NCBI GenBank assembly: GCA_001801665.1
Contig: MGYH01000036.1
Span: forward strand, 1 to 25,108
Source: Gammaproteobacteria bacterium RIFCSPHIGHO2_12_FULL_45_12
GTDB taxonomy: Bacteria > Pseudomonadota > Gammaproteobacteria > DSM-16500
DNA: 25,108 bases
Direction of reading: 5' to 3'
The notes below the pieces were generated by a model that saw nothing but the letters and a program-made list of their open reading frames with translations, was not told the origin of the DNA and did no database searches. This document shows positions 6,385 to 13,379 of this stretch, piece by piece (within the stretch, counting starts at the first letter, position 1; every line of letters starts with the position of its first letter). The position numbers and the translations under genes were made by a program.

Positions 6385-6704
6385 GACGAAGGATCTCGTG
6401 TTTTTTAGGAGATTCTTCGCTTCGCTCAGAATGACGGGCTTCGCTTGGCATGGGGTGCAGAAGACGCTCATGTTGGTTTTGTTTTGATTCACATAAGTGT
6501 TCAGCCGCAGCCGAGGGACTAATACGCACCCTGCGTCCCGCCAACTCCCCCCGCTCGCCCACCAGATGGATCTCTAATGCTTTGATTTGGCGCGGTATTT
6601 TCAAACCCTACCTTGGCAGGGTGGGCTAAGGAAATCCCCAATACTCATTCCCGTTGGGAAGGAAGATAATAGGATGACTGCTAATCCTAAAAAGGTATCG
6701 ATCA

Positions 6705-7130
6705 ATGACCCTCTCAACTTTCCGAACTTTTTTATTCCTGATAGCGACATGGTTGCTGGCATCCTGCTCAACGTTAGGCGTATCCAGTCACACTGAGCAA
6801 AACTCAGACCAGGCGACCACTCTAAACGAGAGTCCTGCGACGCTTTTATCTGATAGCACCCCTATTGCGGGCAACCTTGAAACCACGATGGATGCACAAG
6901 ATAAAATTAAGCTTTCACGCGCCTTGGATGCCGCCCTTGGTAAATCGACGACCTGGAAAAATGATATGAGTCATATTGCTTATACGGTCACGCCATTACG
7001 AAAAGCACACTTTTCAAACTATCAATTTTGCCGCACTTATCACGTCAAGGCAGATAAAGGTGGTCAAGTCAACGAAGTGCAAGGGACTGCCTGCATTGGT
7101 GAAAATGGTAGCTGGCAGGTAGTGAGTTAA
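6705..7130 (+). CDS. Surface-antigen lipoprotein, RT0821/Lpp0805 (17-kDa antigen) type
   Basis: A 141-residue lipoprotein. The signal sequence TFLFLIATWLLASC has its lipobox cysteine at residue 21. Serine at +2 predicts sorting to the outer membrane. After a low-complexity Ser/Thr/Asn linker, the C-terminal domain (about 65-141) matches the surface-antigen pattern: DKIKLSRALDAALGKSTTWKN, then FCRTYHVKADKGGQVNEVQGTACIGENGSWQVV, with the family's CR...GTAC...DG-W-V elements and two cysteines. Other members of this group carry a Gly-zipper in front, which is absent here. ATG 6705 follows AAGGT. It ends four bases before the next gene, so the two are probably cotranscribed. Confidence 0.82.
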   Translation: MTLSTFRTFLFLIATWLLASCSTLGVSSHTEQNSDQATTLNESPATLLSDSTPIAGNLETTMDAQDKIKLSRALDAALGKSTTWKNDMSHIAYTVTPLRKAHFSNYQFCRTYHVKADKGGQVNEVQGTACIGENGSWQVVS

Positions 7131-7134
7131 AAGC

Positions 7135-7488
7135 ATGCCCAAAAAAACCAAGTCTAGTCTTAAAAAAAAGGTATCGAAGTTATTGGTGATTGCGCCCGTT
7201 TTAGCGGGCGCGGCAAGCAAGTTGCTTTTGCTGCTTAAATCAGAAATTACCATGGTGAGAAAAAAAATCATTTGCTTGTTCGTACTCGCGACTTTTTGTC
7301 TCGTCCTCTTAATGGGCGCGTGGATGTGTATGAATGCGCTGCTTGTTTTATTTTTCTGGAAAAGCCAGCCAAGTTTAATGTTAGCACTTTTTTTAGCGGG
7401 GCTGGTGAATCTCGCGCTTTTCATGGTGATTTTCTTTTGGATGTCACATATCAAGCTGGAAGAAGGCACTTTCACTCGACAAAAATAA
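7135..7488 (+). CDS. Small two-helix membrane protein, holin/YqjE-like by layout only
   Basis: A 117-residue protein. It has a very basic N-terminus (PKKTKSSLKKK), a short hydrophobic stretch (about 17-35), then two clear membrane segments at about 43-73 and 78-104, and a short polar tail (HIKLEEGTFTRQK). The layout resembles small inner-membrane proteins of the YqjE or phage-holin-like superfamily, but I see no motif that settles it. The start ATG 7135 lies directly after the lipoprotein stop. A second in-frame ATG before VRKKIICLF would give a shorter protein of about 78 residues. No function can be assigned. Confidence 0.65.
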   Translation: MPKKTKSSLKKKVSKLLVIAPVLAGAASKLLLLLKSEITMVRKKIICLFVLATFCLVLLMGAWMCMNALLVLFFWKSQPSLMLALFLAGLVNLALFMVIFFWMSHIKLEEGTFTRQK

Positions 7489-7643
7489 GCAGCCGTTATC
7501 CGACATTTCCACGATCTTTTTGCGAATGATTAAATTATAAAATCAGATTTAATTAAAATATACAATTTGAAGTGTACATAGCCGTCATTCACCAAGTTTG
7601 GATTGATGCAACAGCGCCCGTCAAGGGATCTGATACAAATGTA

Positions 7644-7709
7644 GGGTGGATTAGACGTGCTTTTTGCGTCGTCATCCACCAAGTAAAATGGTTGCCCGCC
7701 TGCGCGGGA
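7644..7709. repeat. Two adjacent hairpin repeats downstream of the MCE operon
   Basis: The first is GGTGGAT (7645-7651) with ATCCACC (7674-7680), which has an inner GACG/CGTC stem and a loop of TGCTTTTTG. The second is CCCGC (7695-7699) with GCGGG (7704-7708), followed by AATGAC. Both look like dispersed bacterial intergenic repeats of the GGTGGATTA...ATCCACC and CCCGCGCAGGCGGG types. They sit just past the stop of the auxiliary lipoprotein gene and could help end or stabilise the operon mRNA. Confidence 0.6.
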
Positions 7710-7713
7710 ATGA

Positions 7714-8313
7714 CTAAGTATATCGCAAACAAAACGCAGCAAGCTCTCGCAGGAAGCGGGCGGTTGCTTGGTTTGCAGCAATGACACCGCCATAAGGTGT
7801 ACGCCGAAAAATCGGTTGATGAACGGTAAATTGTTTAGTAGCGACCACGCGACTGGTGCTGGTTTTGATGAGTTCTGCGCGCACGACAAGCTCAAGCATG
7901 CCGGGTGATCGCATCAAATTTTGTTGTAGTGACAAAATCTGGGTGCTCAACAAGAAATCGCTTTCGCCATTATAAGGTGGTGCAATGACTGCTCGAAAGC
8001 CTTGGGTGTTTTGCAAGGTTTGCACCATCAGTGGCAATAACATCTGTTGAGGACGCTCGGCCCATTTATTCACGCTGTAAAATGAAATTTCATAAGGTTT
8101 CACGGTGTAGGCCATTAAAGCGGTATCAAAGACCGATTTGGTATCAGGGGATAAAACAAGCAAAGTGTGACGCTGCACCTGTCGTTTTGCGCGAACAACC
8201 GGCGTCTTGCTGATAACATAGGCGGATTGATCAGGTGTTTGAATGGGTGAAAAGAGAGAGCAGCCATTTAATGCCAGAAATGATAACAATAATATTAGTT
8301 TTAAAAATCTCAT
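7714..8313 (-). CDS. ABC-type transport auxiliary lipoprotein (PqiC/DUF330-like) of the MCE system
   Basis: A 199-residue lipoprotein with signal sequence FLKLILLLSFLALNGC, lipobox Cys18 and Ser at +2, predicting the outer membrane. The mature part has features of the ABC auxiliary lipoprotein family: YVISKTP near the start, VKPYEISFYSVNKWAERPQQMLLPLMVQTLQNTQGFRAV, the strand LLSTQILSLQQNL and the closing ANQATARFLRELAAF helix. Such proteins form periplasmic partners of MCE/Pqi lipid transporters at the outer membrane. Its start overlaps the stop of the MCE gene by 4 bp (ATGA), so translation is probably coupled. It is the last gene of the operon. Confidence 0.88.
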   Translation of the reverse strand: MRFLKLILLLSFLALNGCSLFSPIQTPDQSAYVISKTPVVRAKRQVQRHTLLVLSPDTKSVFDTALMAYTVKPYEISFYSVNKWAERPQQMLLPLMVQTLQNTQGFRAVIAPPYNGESDFLLSTQILSLQQNLMRSPGMLELVVRAELIKTSTSRVVATKQFTVHQPIFRRTPYGGVIAANQATARFLRELAAFCLRYT

Positions 8314-9113
8314 GGTTTTTCACCCGGCCCTAATTTTTGAGGGGGAGTACCACGCACCAACATGGACGGATTTTGTTTTAACAGAGCGGCCACTTGAGCG
8401 ATGTTTTCAGACATCAGGTTTAGTTTCATTAATAACTCATAACTTTGCGGCAAAATTTGTGTGTTTAGCATTTTCACCATCGGGGTAAACTGTTGCGTGA
8501 GAGAAGCCGTGTTTCTCATGATTTGTGTCATATGCCTGTCATTTGCGGCAATATTACGCGTAATCAGTTGCAGATTTTGCAGCGATTCCTGAATGGCGTG
8601 TTGATTTTGCTGATTCAGCACCGACTGGATGGAAGCAGAAACATTTTGCAAATTTTTGGATAATTGACTAAGCGCCGTATCAAGGCGCACCAATAACGAA
8701 GGTGCTGTTTTAATGACGGGATAACGCTGACCTTTTGCAGCCTTTAACATTGCAAGGTTAGTGCCGTCATCTTTTAATTGAATAAAAGTAACCCCCGTCA
8801 CGCCGCGACTGCTTAATACCGCCACCGTGCCTGTCGTAATCGGTGTGCTGGATTTGATATTAAGAAGCAATTGAACCAGGTGGGGATTGTTGGGATAAAG
8901 CTCGATACTTTCCACGGTGCCAACCTTTACCCCATTAAACTCAACGGGTGATTCCGGGCTAAGACCGGTGACGGACTCTTGCATGTAAACCAGATATCGG
9001 GAGAAGCTCTCGTCACTGAATCCTGAGGACAACCAGATAATGGCCAGCAACGTGAAAGTCATTAGCAGCAAAACAAACGCACCGACCACCGTGTAATTAA
9101 CGTTAGTTTCCAT
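8310..9113 (-). CDS. MCE-domain (MlaD-like) lipid transport protein
   Basis: A 267-residue protein anchored by one N-terminal membrane helix (VVGAFVLLLMTFTLLAIIWL, about 9-28). A single MCE domain follows at about 38-115 (YMQESVTGLSPESPVEFNGVKVGTVESIEL ... SRGVTGVTFIQL). The remainder, about 130-250, is a long helical region with many Gln, Asn and Leu. MCE proteins form hexameric rings that carry lipids across the periplasm. At 267 residues it is longer than E. coli MlaD (183) because of the C-terminal helices, a form found in systems that work with an auxiliary lipoprotein instead of MlaC. It overlaps the ATPase gene by 11 bp. Confidence 0.92.
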   Translation of the reverse strand: METNVNYTVVGAFVLLLMTFTLLAIIWLSSGFSDESFSRYLVYMQESVTGLSPESPVEFNGVKVGTVESIELYPNNPHLVQLLLNIKSSTPITTGTVAVLSSRGVTGVTFIQLKDDGTNLAMLKAAKGQRYPVIKTAPSLLVRLDTALSQLSKNLQNVSASIQSVLNQQNQHAIQESLQNLQLITRNIAANDRHMTQIMRNTASLTQQFTPMVKMLNTQILPQSYELLMKLNLMSENIAQVAALLKQNPSMLVRGTPPQKLGPGEKP

Positions 9114-9882
9114 GAGTATAACCTTCCTGTACTACCCGCCCTCTTGGACCGCTAAAAAATGCTTGAATTTGTTCATCTGCTTGCTTGACTAATAGGGGCA
9201 TGGGATCCACAAACATCACCTTTTGGTTCCCCAGAAAGGCAACCCGATTGGTCACTTTCCAGAGGCTGTCAAGATCATGTGTTACCATTACAATAGTCAA
9301 ACCCATGGTGCTCTGCAAGTTTAATATGAGTTCATCAAACCCAGCCGCTGTATTTGGATCCAGCCCAGCCGTGGGCTCGTCTAAAAATAGCAGCTCCGGA
9401 TCAAGTGCGATGGCGCGTGCCAATCCGGCTCGTTTTTGCATGCCGCCACTTAATTCAGAAGGATATTGATTGGCCGCATCCATCGGCAGTCCCGCCATGC
9501 TTATTTTGAGGCGGGCCAAGTCACGGATGGTTGAGGCGTTTAGTTGTGTATGTTCCTCTAGGGGAAATGAGACATTTTCAAGTAACGTAAGCGAGCTAAA
9601 TAAAGCATTTTGTTGAAATAAGACACCCCAGCGGCGCTGTATGCTCAATAAGGTGTTCAGGGAGGCGTGAATAATCTCATGGCCAAAAATCTTGATAGAG
9701 CCTTTGGCGGGACGGGTCAAGGCTAACATTTCACGCAGCAACGTCGTTTTTCCTGAGCCGCTCCCACCGACAATCCCAAGCACCTCACCGCGATAAACAT
9801 TCAAGTCAAGATCGTGGTGCACACAGTGGTCGCCAAAATAAGTGTCCAAGCCTTGAATGGTGATAATGGATTCCGCGCTCAT
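9103..9882 (-). CDS. MlaF-like ABC transporter ATPase of the MCE system
   Basis: A 259-residue nucleotide-binding subunit. The Walker A motif GGSGSGKTTLL is at residues 39-49. The Q-loop (LFQQNALFSSLTLLENV), the signature LSGGMQKRAGLARAIALDP and the Walker B LLFLDEPTAGLDP follow, with the switch histidine in VTHDLDSLW. The LSGGM-x-KR signature with the NALFSSLT segment is characteristic of MlaF/Ttg2A-type ATPases that drive MCE lipid transport. It overlaps the permease gene by 4 bp and the MCE gene by 11 bp. It is cytoplasmic and bound to the permease. Confidence 0.95.
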   Translation of the reverse strand: MSAESIITIQGLDTYFGDHCVHHDLDLNVYRGEVLGIVGGSGSGKTTLLREMLALTRPAKGSIKIFGHEIIHASLNTLLSIQRRWGVLFQQNALFSSLTLLENVSFPLEEHTQLNASTIRDLARLKISMAGLPMDAANQYPSELSGGMQKRAGLARAIALDPELLFLDEPTAGLDPNTAAGFDELILNLQSTMGLTIVMVTHDLDSLWKVTNRVAFLGNQKVMFVDPMPLLVKQADEQIQAFFSGPRGRVVQEGYTHGN

Positions 9883-11000
9883 ATCTTAAGCCAGCTAAAC
9901 AAGATGGAGAAGATGGCATCCGCTACAATAATGAAAAAAATGGAGAGTACGACGCTTTTGGTGGTGTTCTGCCCAACGCTATCGGCGTTACTTTCAACTT
10001 GCATTCCCTGAAAACAACCAATACTGGCAATGATGAGTGCAAAAACCGGTGTTTTCACTAGGCCTATCAACAAGGTTTTAAGCGGGATGACCGTTGGAAA
10101 ACGGTGTAAAAAGTCATACCATGAAACATCCAGTGACGCTTGCGCCATGACCATGCCGCCAAAAATGCCCATGATATCTGCCCACATGGTTAGCAACGGC
10201 AACGCGATCAGCAAGCCCGCCATGCGCGGCAACAATAAAAGCTCAGCCGGCGTCACGCCCATGGTATCAAGCGCATCAATCTCTTGATTAATTTTCATCA
10301 TGCCAAGCTGTGCGGTATAGGCTGAGCCAGTTCTACCTGCCACCATGATGGCCGTTAGCAAAGGTGCAAATTCGCGTAAAATGGAAAGCCCTAATAAATC
10401 CACAATGAAGATGTTGGCCCCATAATTGCGAAGTTGCAACCCCATTTGATACGTGAGCACAATACCAATCATAAACGACAATAAGGTGACGATAGGAATG
10501 GCCTGAAAGCCATTACGGTAAATGACAGAGACCAAAGAGCGAAATCGGATATGCTGCGGATGCCTAGCAATACGTAACATTTCAACGGTCAGCCGTCCAA
10601 TGAAATTGACATATAATGTAAAGCCGCTAAATTGCAACAGGGTGTGACGGCCGATTGTTTGAACCCAGTTTAATGACTGAATGAACGGTAAATTGGCTTC
10701 GGACTTAATTTGGTGTTGAACCAAGGATAACAAGGCAGCCTGATTGCGGGAGAAATGCGTCAATTGAGAGGTCACACCCTGCTCTTCCAGCTTTTTTTGT
10801 CGCCTTACCAATAACCAGGCACCCGCGCTATCCAGCTTGTCCAGGGATTCGCCATTAATGGTGATATCGCCATCAATGGGCCAGCTTGCCTTGTCAAGTA
10901 ATGCCTGAAGTTCCGGAAGACGAGTGACATCCCATTCACCACGACAAATTAATTGGCGGGAATCTGGATTGTAAAACGTACCAGTCTCAACAGTCGTCAT
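9879..11000 (-). CDS. MlaE-like permease with N-terminal STAS (MlaB-like) domain fusion
   Basis: A 373-residue protein. Residues 1 to about 95 form a STAS domain (ICRGEWDVTRLPELQALL ... ITINGESLDKLDSAGAWLLVRRQKKLEEQG), the fold of the separate MlaB protein in E. coli. Residues about 110-373 are the MlaE permease with five to six membrane segments and the signature region GRTGSAYTAQLGMMKINQEIDALDTMGV. The fusion puts the regulator and the permease of the ABC complex in one chain. ATG 11000 is used; a TTG three codons upstream is the only longer option, and neither has a clear ribosome site. It is the first gene of the four-gene operon. Confidence 0.93.
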   Translation of the reverse strand: MTTVETGTFYNPDSRQLICRGEWDVTRLPELQALLDKASWPIDGDITINGESLDKLDSAGAWLLVRRQKKLEEQGVTSQLTHFSRNQAALLSLVQHQIKSEANLPFIQSLNWVQTIGRHTLLQFSGFTLYVNFIGRLTVEMLRIARHPQHIRFRSLVSVIYRNGFQAIPIVTLLSFMIGIVLTYQMGLQLRNYGANIFIVDLLGLSILREFAPLLTAIMVAGRTGSAYTAQLGMMKINQEIDALDTMGVTPAELLLLPRMAGLLIALPLLTMWADIMGIFGGMVMAQASLDVSWYDFLHRFPTVIPLKTLLIGLVKTPVFALIIASIGCFQGMQVESNADSVGQNTTKSVVLSIFFIIVADAIFSILFSWLKI

Positions 11001-11032
11001 TCGTTGCAAATCACGATTAGATAGATGTAAAG

Positions 11033-11061
11033 ATTATGTCTTGATTATCACGCTATTGCAA
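11033..11061 (-). promoter_or_regulatory. Promoter of the MCE transport operon
   Basis: On the minus strand, TTGCAA (11061-11056), an exact 17-bp spacer and CATAAT (11038-11033). Transcription would start near 11026, about 26 bases before the ATG at 11000. It lies next to the terminator of the preceding minus-strand gene. Confidence 0.6.
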
Positions 11062-11095
11062 ATAACAAAAAAAAAGACCGGGCAAGCGGTCTTTT
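11062..11095 (-). terminator. Rho-independent terminator of the small gene at 11144-11428
   Basis: AAAAGACCG (11072-11080) and CGGTCTTTT (11087-11095) pair perfectly around a 6-base loop. Read on the minus strand the stem is followed by a run of nine T residues, the form expected for a gene ending at 11144. It also insulates the MCE operon promoter just downstream. Confidence 0.85.
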
Positions 11096-11143
11096 ACAAG
11101 GATCAAGCAACCTCTTTATTATTTTTATAAGAACTTGTAACGC

Positions 11144-11428
11144 TTATTTATGTGACCCTGCTGGTGCAGTCGCTTTTTCCTTGGTGCAAACCACTACCAA
11201 ACGACCGCCATCTGTCGCAGGAATAAATTGACCCACGCTGCCGCCTGAACTGGGACAACCCATAGTCGATGCGATTTGATGACCCAGGTAGCTATCATCT
11301 AACCAGAACTTACCTTCTTTATCCGTCTTAACGGTCAGAGAGCCACTGTTTTGGCCGCGAATCTGTAAGTTAATGTCTTGGTTTTGTAAAGGTTTTTTGC
11401 TATTGGAATCAAGGGCTGTGATTTTCAT
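11144..11428 (-). CDS. Small protein of unknown function, possible beta-sandwich fold
   Basis: A 94-residue protein I do not recognise. The first half (ITALDSNSKKPLQNQDINLQIRG ... SGSLTVKTDKEGKFWLDDSYLGHQI) has the rhythm of carboxypeptidase-regulatory-like or Ig-like beta-sandwich domains, in which a 'D-K-x-G-x-F' turn is common. That reading is weak. The C-terminal part has two cysteines (MGCPSS, VVVCTK) and an Ala/Lys-rich tail. No signal peptide or membrane segment is present. The start is ATG 11428 because CAGGAG lies 8 bases upstream; an ATG at 11461 has no ribosome site. It is probably its own transcription unit, with a strong terminator at 11062-11095. Confidence 0.7.
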   Translation of the reverse strand: MKITALDSNSKKPLQNQDINLQIRGQNSGSLTVKTDKEGKFWLDDSYLGHQIASTMGCPSSGGSVGQFIPATDGGRLVVVCTKEKATAPAGSHK

Positions 11429-11512
11429 GTGAAAAACTCCTGTTATTAATTTGTTATTCATTATTATTGGTCATCGATCCTGTTAGCATTCCATTAAGAG
11501 GATCGTTTAACC

Positions 11513-11518
11513 ATTATA
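11513..11518 (-). promoter_or_regulatory. -10 box (TATAAT) upstream of the small gene
   Basis: A perfect TATAAT on the minus strand about 85 bases before the ATG at 11428. No good -35 match is seen at 16-18 bp. Between it and the gene lies a 7-bp inverted repeat (CGATCCT 11475-11481, AGGATCG 11499-11505). Confidence 0.35.
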
Positions 11519-11578
11519 ACGAACAGAGCAGCCCCAATTATTAAGAGAAACAGATAAAATTACCACCAATTATGGCGT

Positions 11579-12070
11579 TTATGATTGTTTTTGTGTCGGT
11601 GACGTCACCCGATCCCACATCTGGGAACGGCCAAACAAGGGTAATCCAAGATAGCCTCGCACCCTCAGTTTTTGATTGTTCTCTACAAGCTGAATGTTAC
11701 ATTGATAAATCTTGCCATTCATTGGGTCAAGGATGCTGCCCCCAATCCAGGACCTGGGATGCTTCATATCCGCATGAAGGTTATTCAAAATGGTTAAACC
11801 CACTATTTTATGATGCTGCAACACGCCCGGACAGGCTTCGCAGCGTTCATTCTGGTCTTCGCCTGGTTTGGGGAAAATTTGAATGATTTTGCCGGACAGC
11901 AGGTGATCCTGATTTTCTGAAATTTGAATAATGGCTTTTGGTTTCCCAGTCACATCATCCATCGTTTTCCATATGCCAATCGGTGTTGCATTGTTTGTGG
12001 CACTCGCTAGTTGCGTAAACAGTAATAAGGTAGTGACAAAAATGGCTAATATCATCTTGAATTTAGGCAC
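11579..12070 (-). CDS. DUF2147 family exported protein
   Basis: A 163-residue protein with a signal peptide (KFKMILAIFVTTLLLFTQLASA) and a mature part that fits DUF2147: GIWKTMDDVTGKPKAIIQISENQDHLLSGKIIQIF near the N-terminus, then IVGLTILNNL, SWIGGSILDPMNGKIYQCNIQL and LRVRGYLGLPLFGRSQMWDRV. The family is periplasmic, lipocalin-like in shape, and of unknown role. It starts at GTG 12070, one base after the adk stop, with AAGGAG six bases upstream inside the adk 3' end. An internal ATG at 12055 is the alternative. The ORF open further upstream only overlaps adk out of frame. It is probably cotranscribed with adk. Confidence 0.85.
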   Translation of the reverse strand: MPKFKMILAIFVTTLLLFTQLASATNNATPIGIWKTMDDVTGKPKAIIQISENQDHLLSGKIIQIFPKPGEDQNERCEACPGVLQHHKIVGLTILNNLHADMKHPRSWIGGSILDPMNGKIYQCNIQLVENNQKLRVRGYLGLPLFGRSQMWDRVTSPTQKQS

Positions 12071-12071
12071 A

Positions 12072-12725
12072 TTAAGCTCCTTCTTGAGGTTCGCATGAGG
12101 AAAGTAGAGAAAAAATTTCATGTTTAATCGCATCAACGGATTGTGTGCCATCGACTTTGATATAAGGTTGTTTACTGTGTTGATAATATTTTCGTAACGG
12201 GCTGGTTTGATCCTGATAAACCTGCAAACGCTTTCTGACAATGGCTTCACGGTCATCAGGGCGCTGTATTAAGGGTTCGCCCGTCAAGTCATCCTGATTA
12301 GCAATGCGAGGTGGATGGCTTTGCAAATGATAAATACGTCCTGAGGCGAGATGAATACGCCTGCCGCTTAAGCGTTTCACGACCTCTTCTTCAGGCACAT
12401 CAATGTCAATGACATAATCAATGGGTGTTAGTTGGTCAAGTGCTTTGGCTTGAACAACGGTGCGTGGAAATCCATCCAGCAAAAACCCATTCTCACAGTC
12501 CGCCTGTTGAATTCTTTCTTTCACTAGGGCAATCACTAATTCGTCTGGAACATATTGACCTTCTTCAACGGTGCTTTTGACTTGTTTGCCTAATGCAGAG
12601 CCCTGCTTAATGGCGGCACGGAAAATATCACCTGTTGAGATGGGTGGAATATGGAAAGCCTGGGTAATCAGCATGGCCTGTGTCCCCTTTCCGGCGCCAG
12701 GGCAACCCAATAAAATTAACCGCAT
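12072..12725 (-). CDS. adk: Adenylate kinase
   Basis: Catalyses ATP + AMP = 2 ADP and balances adenylate pools in the cytoplasm. At 217 residues it is the normal long form. The P-loop reads GCPGAGKGT at residues 7-15, where most bacteria have Ala in place of Cys8. The AMP-binding STGDIFRAAI, the DGFPRT motif (about 84-89) and the LID domain (GRRIHLASGRIYHLQSHPPRIANQDDLTGEPLIQRPDDREAIVRKRL) follow in order. The LID lacks the four-cysteine zinc site, as in E. coli. ATG 12725 has GGAG seven bases upstream. The downstream DUF2147 gene starts one base after its stop. Confidence 0.97.
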   Translation of the reverse strand: MRLILLGCPGAGKGTQAMLITQAFHIPPISTGDIFRAAIKQGSALGKQVKSTVEEGQYVPDELVIALVKERIQQADCENGFLLDGFPRTVVQAKALDQLTPIDYVIDIDVPEEEVVKRLSGRRIHLASGRIYHLQSHPPRIANQDDLTGEPLIQRPDDREAIVRKRLQVYQDQTSPLRKYYQHSKQPYIKVDGTQSVDAIKHEIFSLLSSCEPQEGA

Positions 12726-12764
12726 TAATACGCTCCAAATCGTCGCTGATGTGAGGGGTGTATT

Positions 12765-13301
12765 TTAGCGTTTATTCAGTTTAAAGGGTAGCCCTTGGGT
12801 ATATTCCTCGAGAATGCGATAGGCACGCCAACTGCCTAGTTCTTGCCATTGTTCATAGGCCTCAAGCGGTAACAGGTGGGAATCTTGGTTGATGGCTTGT
12901 AAAACATCCATCAGGCTAACAAAATGCCTTGCCAGTGAAGCATATAAGTCATTGGTTTTAATGGATATATTGCAATAGGCAGTGCGGCCCAGTGTCACAT
13001 AATAAGCAATTTTGACATGACGTTTTTCAGCCAAATGAGGGAAAAGTCCTGCAAATAGCAGGCATTCATCGCCGACCATTTGCAATAAGCCCTGTCGGCG
13101 CGGTGCAGAATATTGCATTGCCTGCATAAATACCATCGCCATCACGCGCTTGACCAGCTCAGGCCGATTGGTATAACGCATCAACAGTGTCACAAGGTAG
13201 GCCTCAAGTTCGTGCTTTAAAGTGATGTCACATTCCGCTTCGGCATATTTGACCAAATCATGCCACAAACTCATCTGCGTCTGACTCGTTAATACTCTCA
13301 T
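12765..13301 (-). CDS. Conserved-looking cytoplasmic protein of unknown function
   Basis: A 178-residue soluble, mostly helical protein that I cannot place in a named family. Features include an N-terminal helical region (SLWHDLVKYAEAECDITLKHELEAYLVTLLMRYTNRPELVKRVMAMVFMQAM), a central VGDECLLFAGLFPHLAEKRHVKIAYYVTLGRTAYCNI and a C-terminal helix ending in WRAYRILEE. The 'VGDECLLFAGLFP ... Y-GR-AY' part looks like a core motif worth searching. The start is ATG 13301 with GGAGG seven bases upstream. It precedes adk by 39 bp on the same strand and diverges from lpxH. Confidence 0.8.
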   Translation of the reverse strand: MRVLTSQTQMSLWHDLVKYAEAECDITLKHELEAYLVTLLMRYTNRPELVKRVMAMVFMQAMQYSAPRRQGLLQMVGDECLLFAGLFPHLAEKRHVKIAYYVTLGRTAYCNISIKTNDLYASLARHFVSLMDVLQAINQDSHLLPLEAYEQWQELGSWRAYRILEEYTQGLPFKLNKR

Positions 13302-13379
13302 CAAGACACCTCCACTCTTTAATTATAGAATAAAATGAGTAAAATGGGCACATAAACTCTTAATGAACAGGGCTGCCGC

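Larger units (their letters stand above)
6056..6704. other. Gene-free interval filled with dispersed repeats
   Basis: About 650 bp with no convincing gene. In order it holds a MITE-like inverted-repeat element (6088-6312), two copies of GGAGCGTTTTTTGC inside a 9-bp inverted repeat (6338-6384), a GATTCTTCGCTTCGCTCAGAATGAC-type repeat (about 6410-6435) and a short hairpin ACCCT/AGGGT at 6605-6622. Open frames of 79-80 codons on the minus strand read through these repeats and contain the peptide HSERSEES, a familiar product of translating this dispersed repeat, so I treat them as spurious. Confidence 0.75.

Noticed and set aside
6253..6604. Two overlapping minus-strand frames of 79-80 codons
   Set aside because: They run through dispersed repeats and give HSERSEES-type peptides, a known artefact of translating such repeats.
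6587..6796. 69-codon plus-strand frame overlapping the lipoprotein start
   Set aside because: It is out of frame with the supported lipoprotein gene and has no family features.
7530..7895. 121-codon minus-strand frame
   Set aside because: It overlaps the end of the MCE auxiliary lipoprotein in another frame and extends into repeats.
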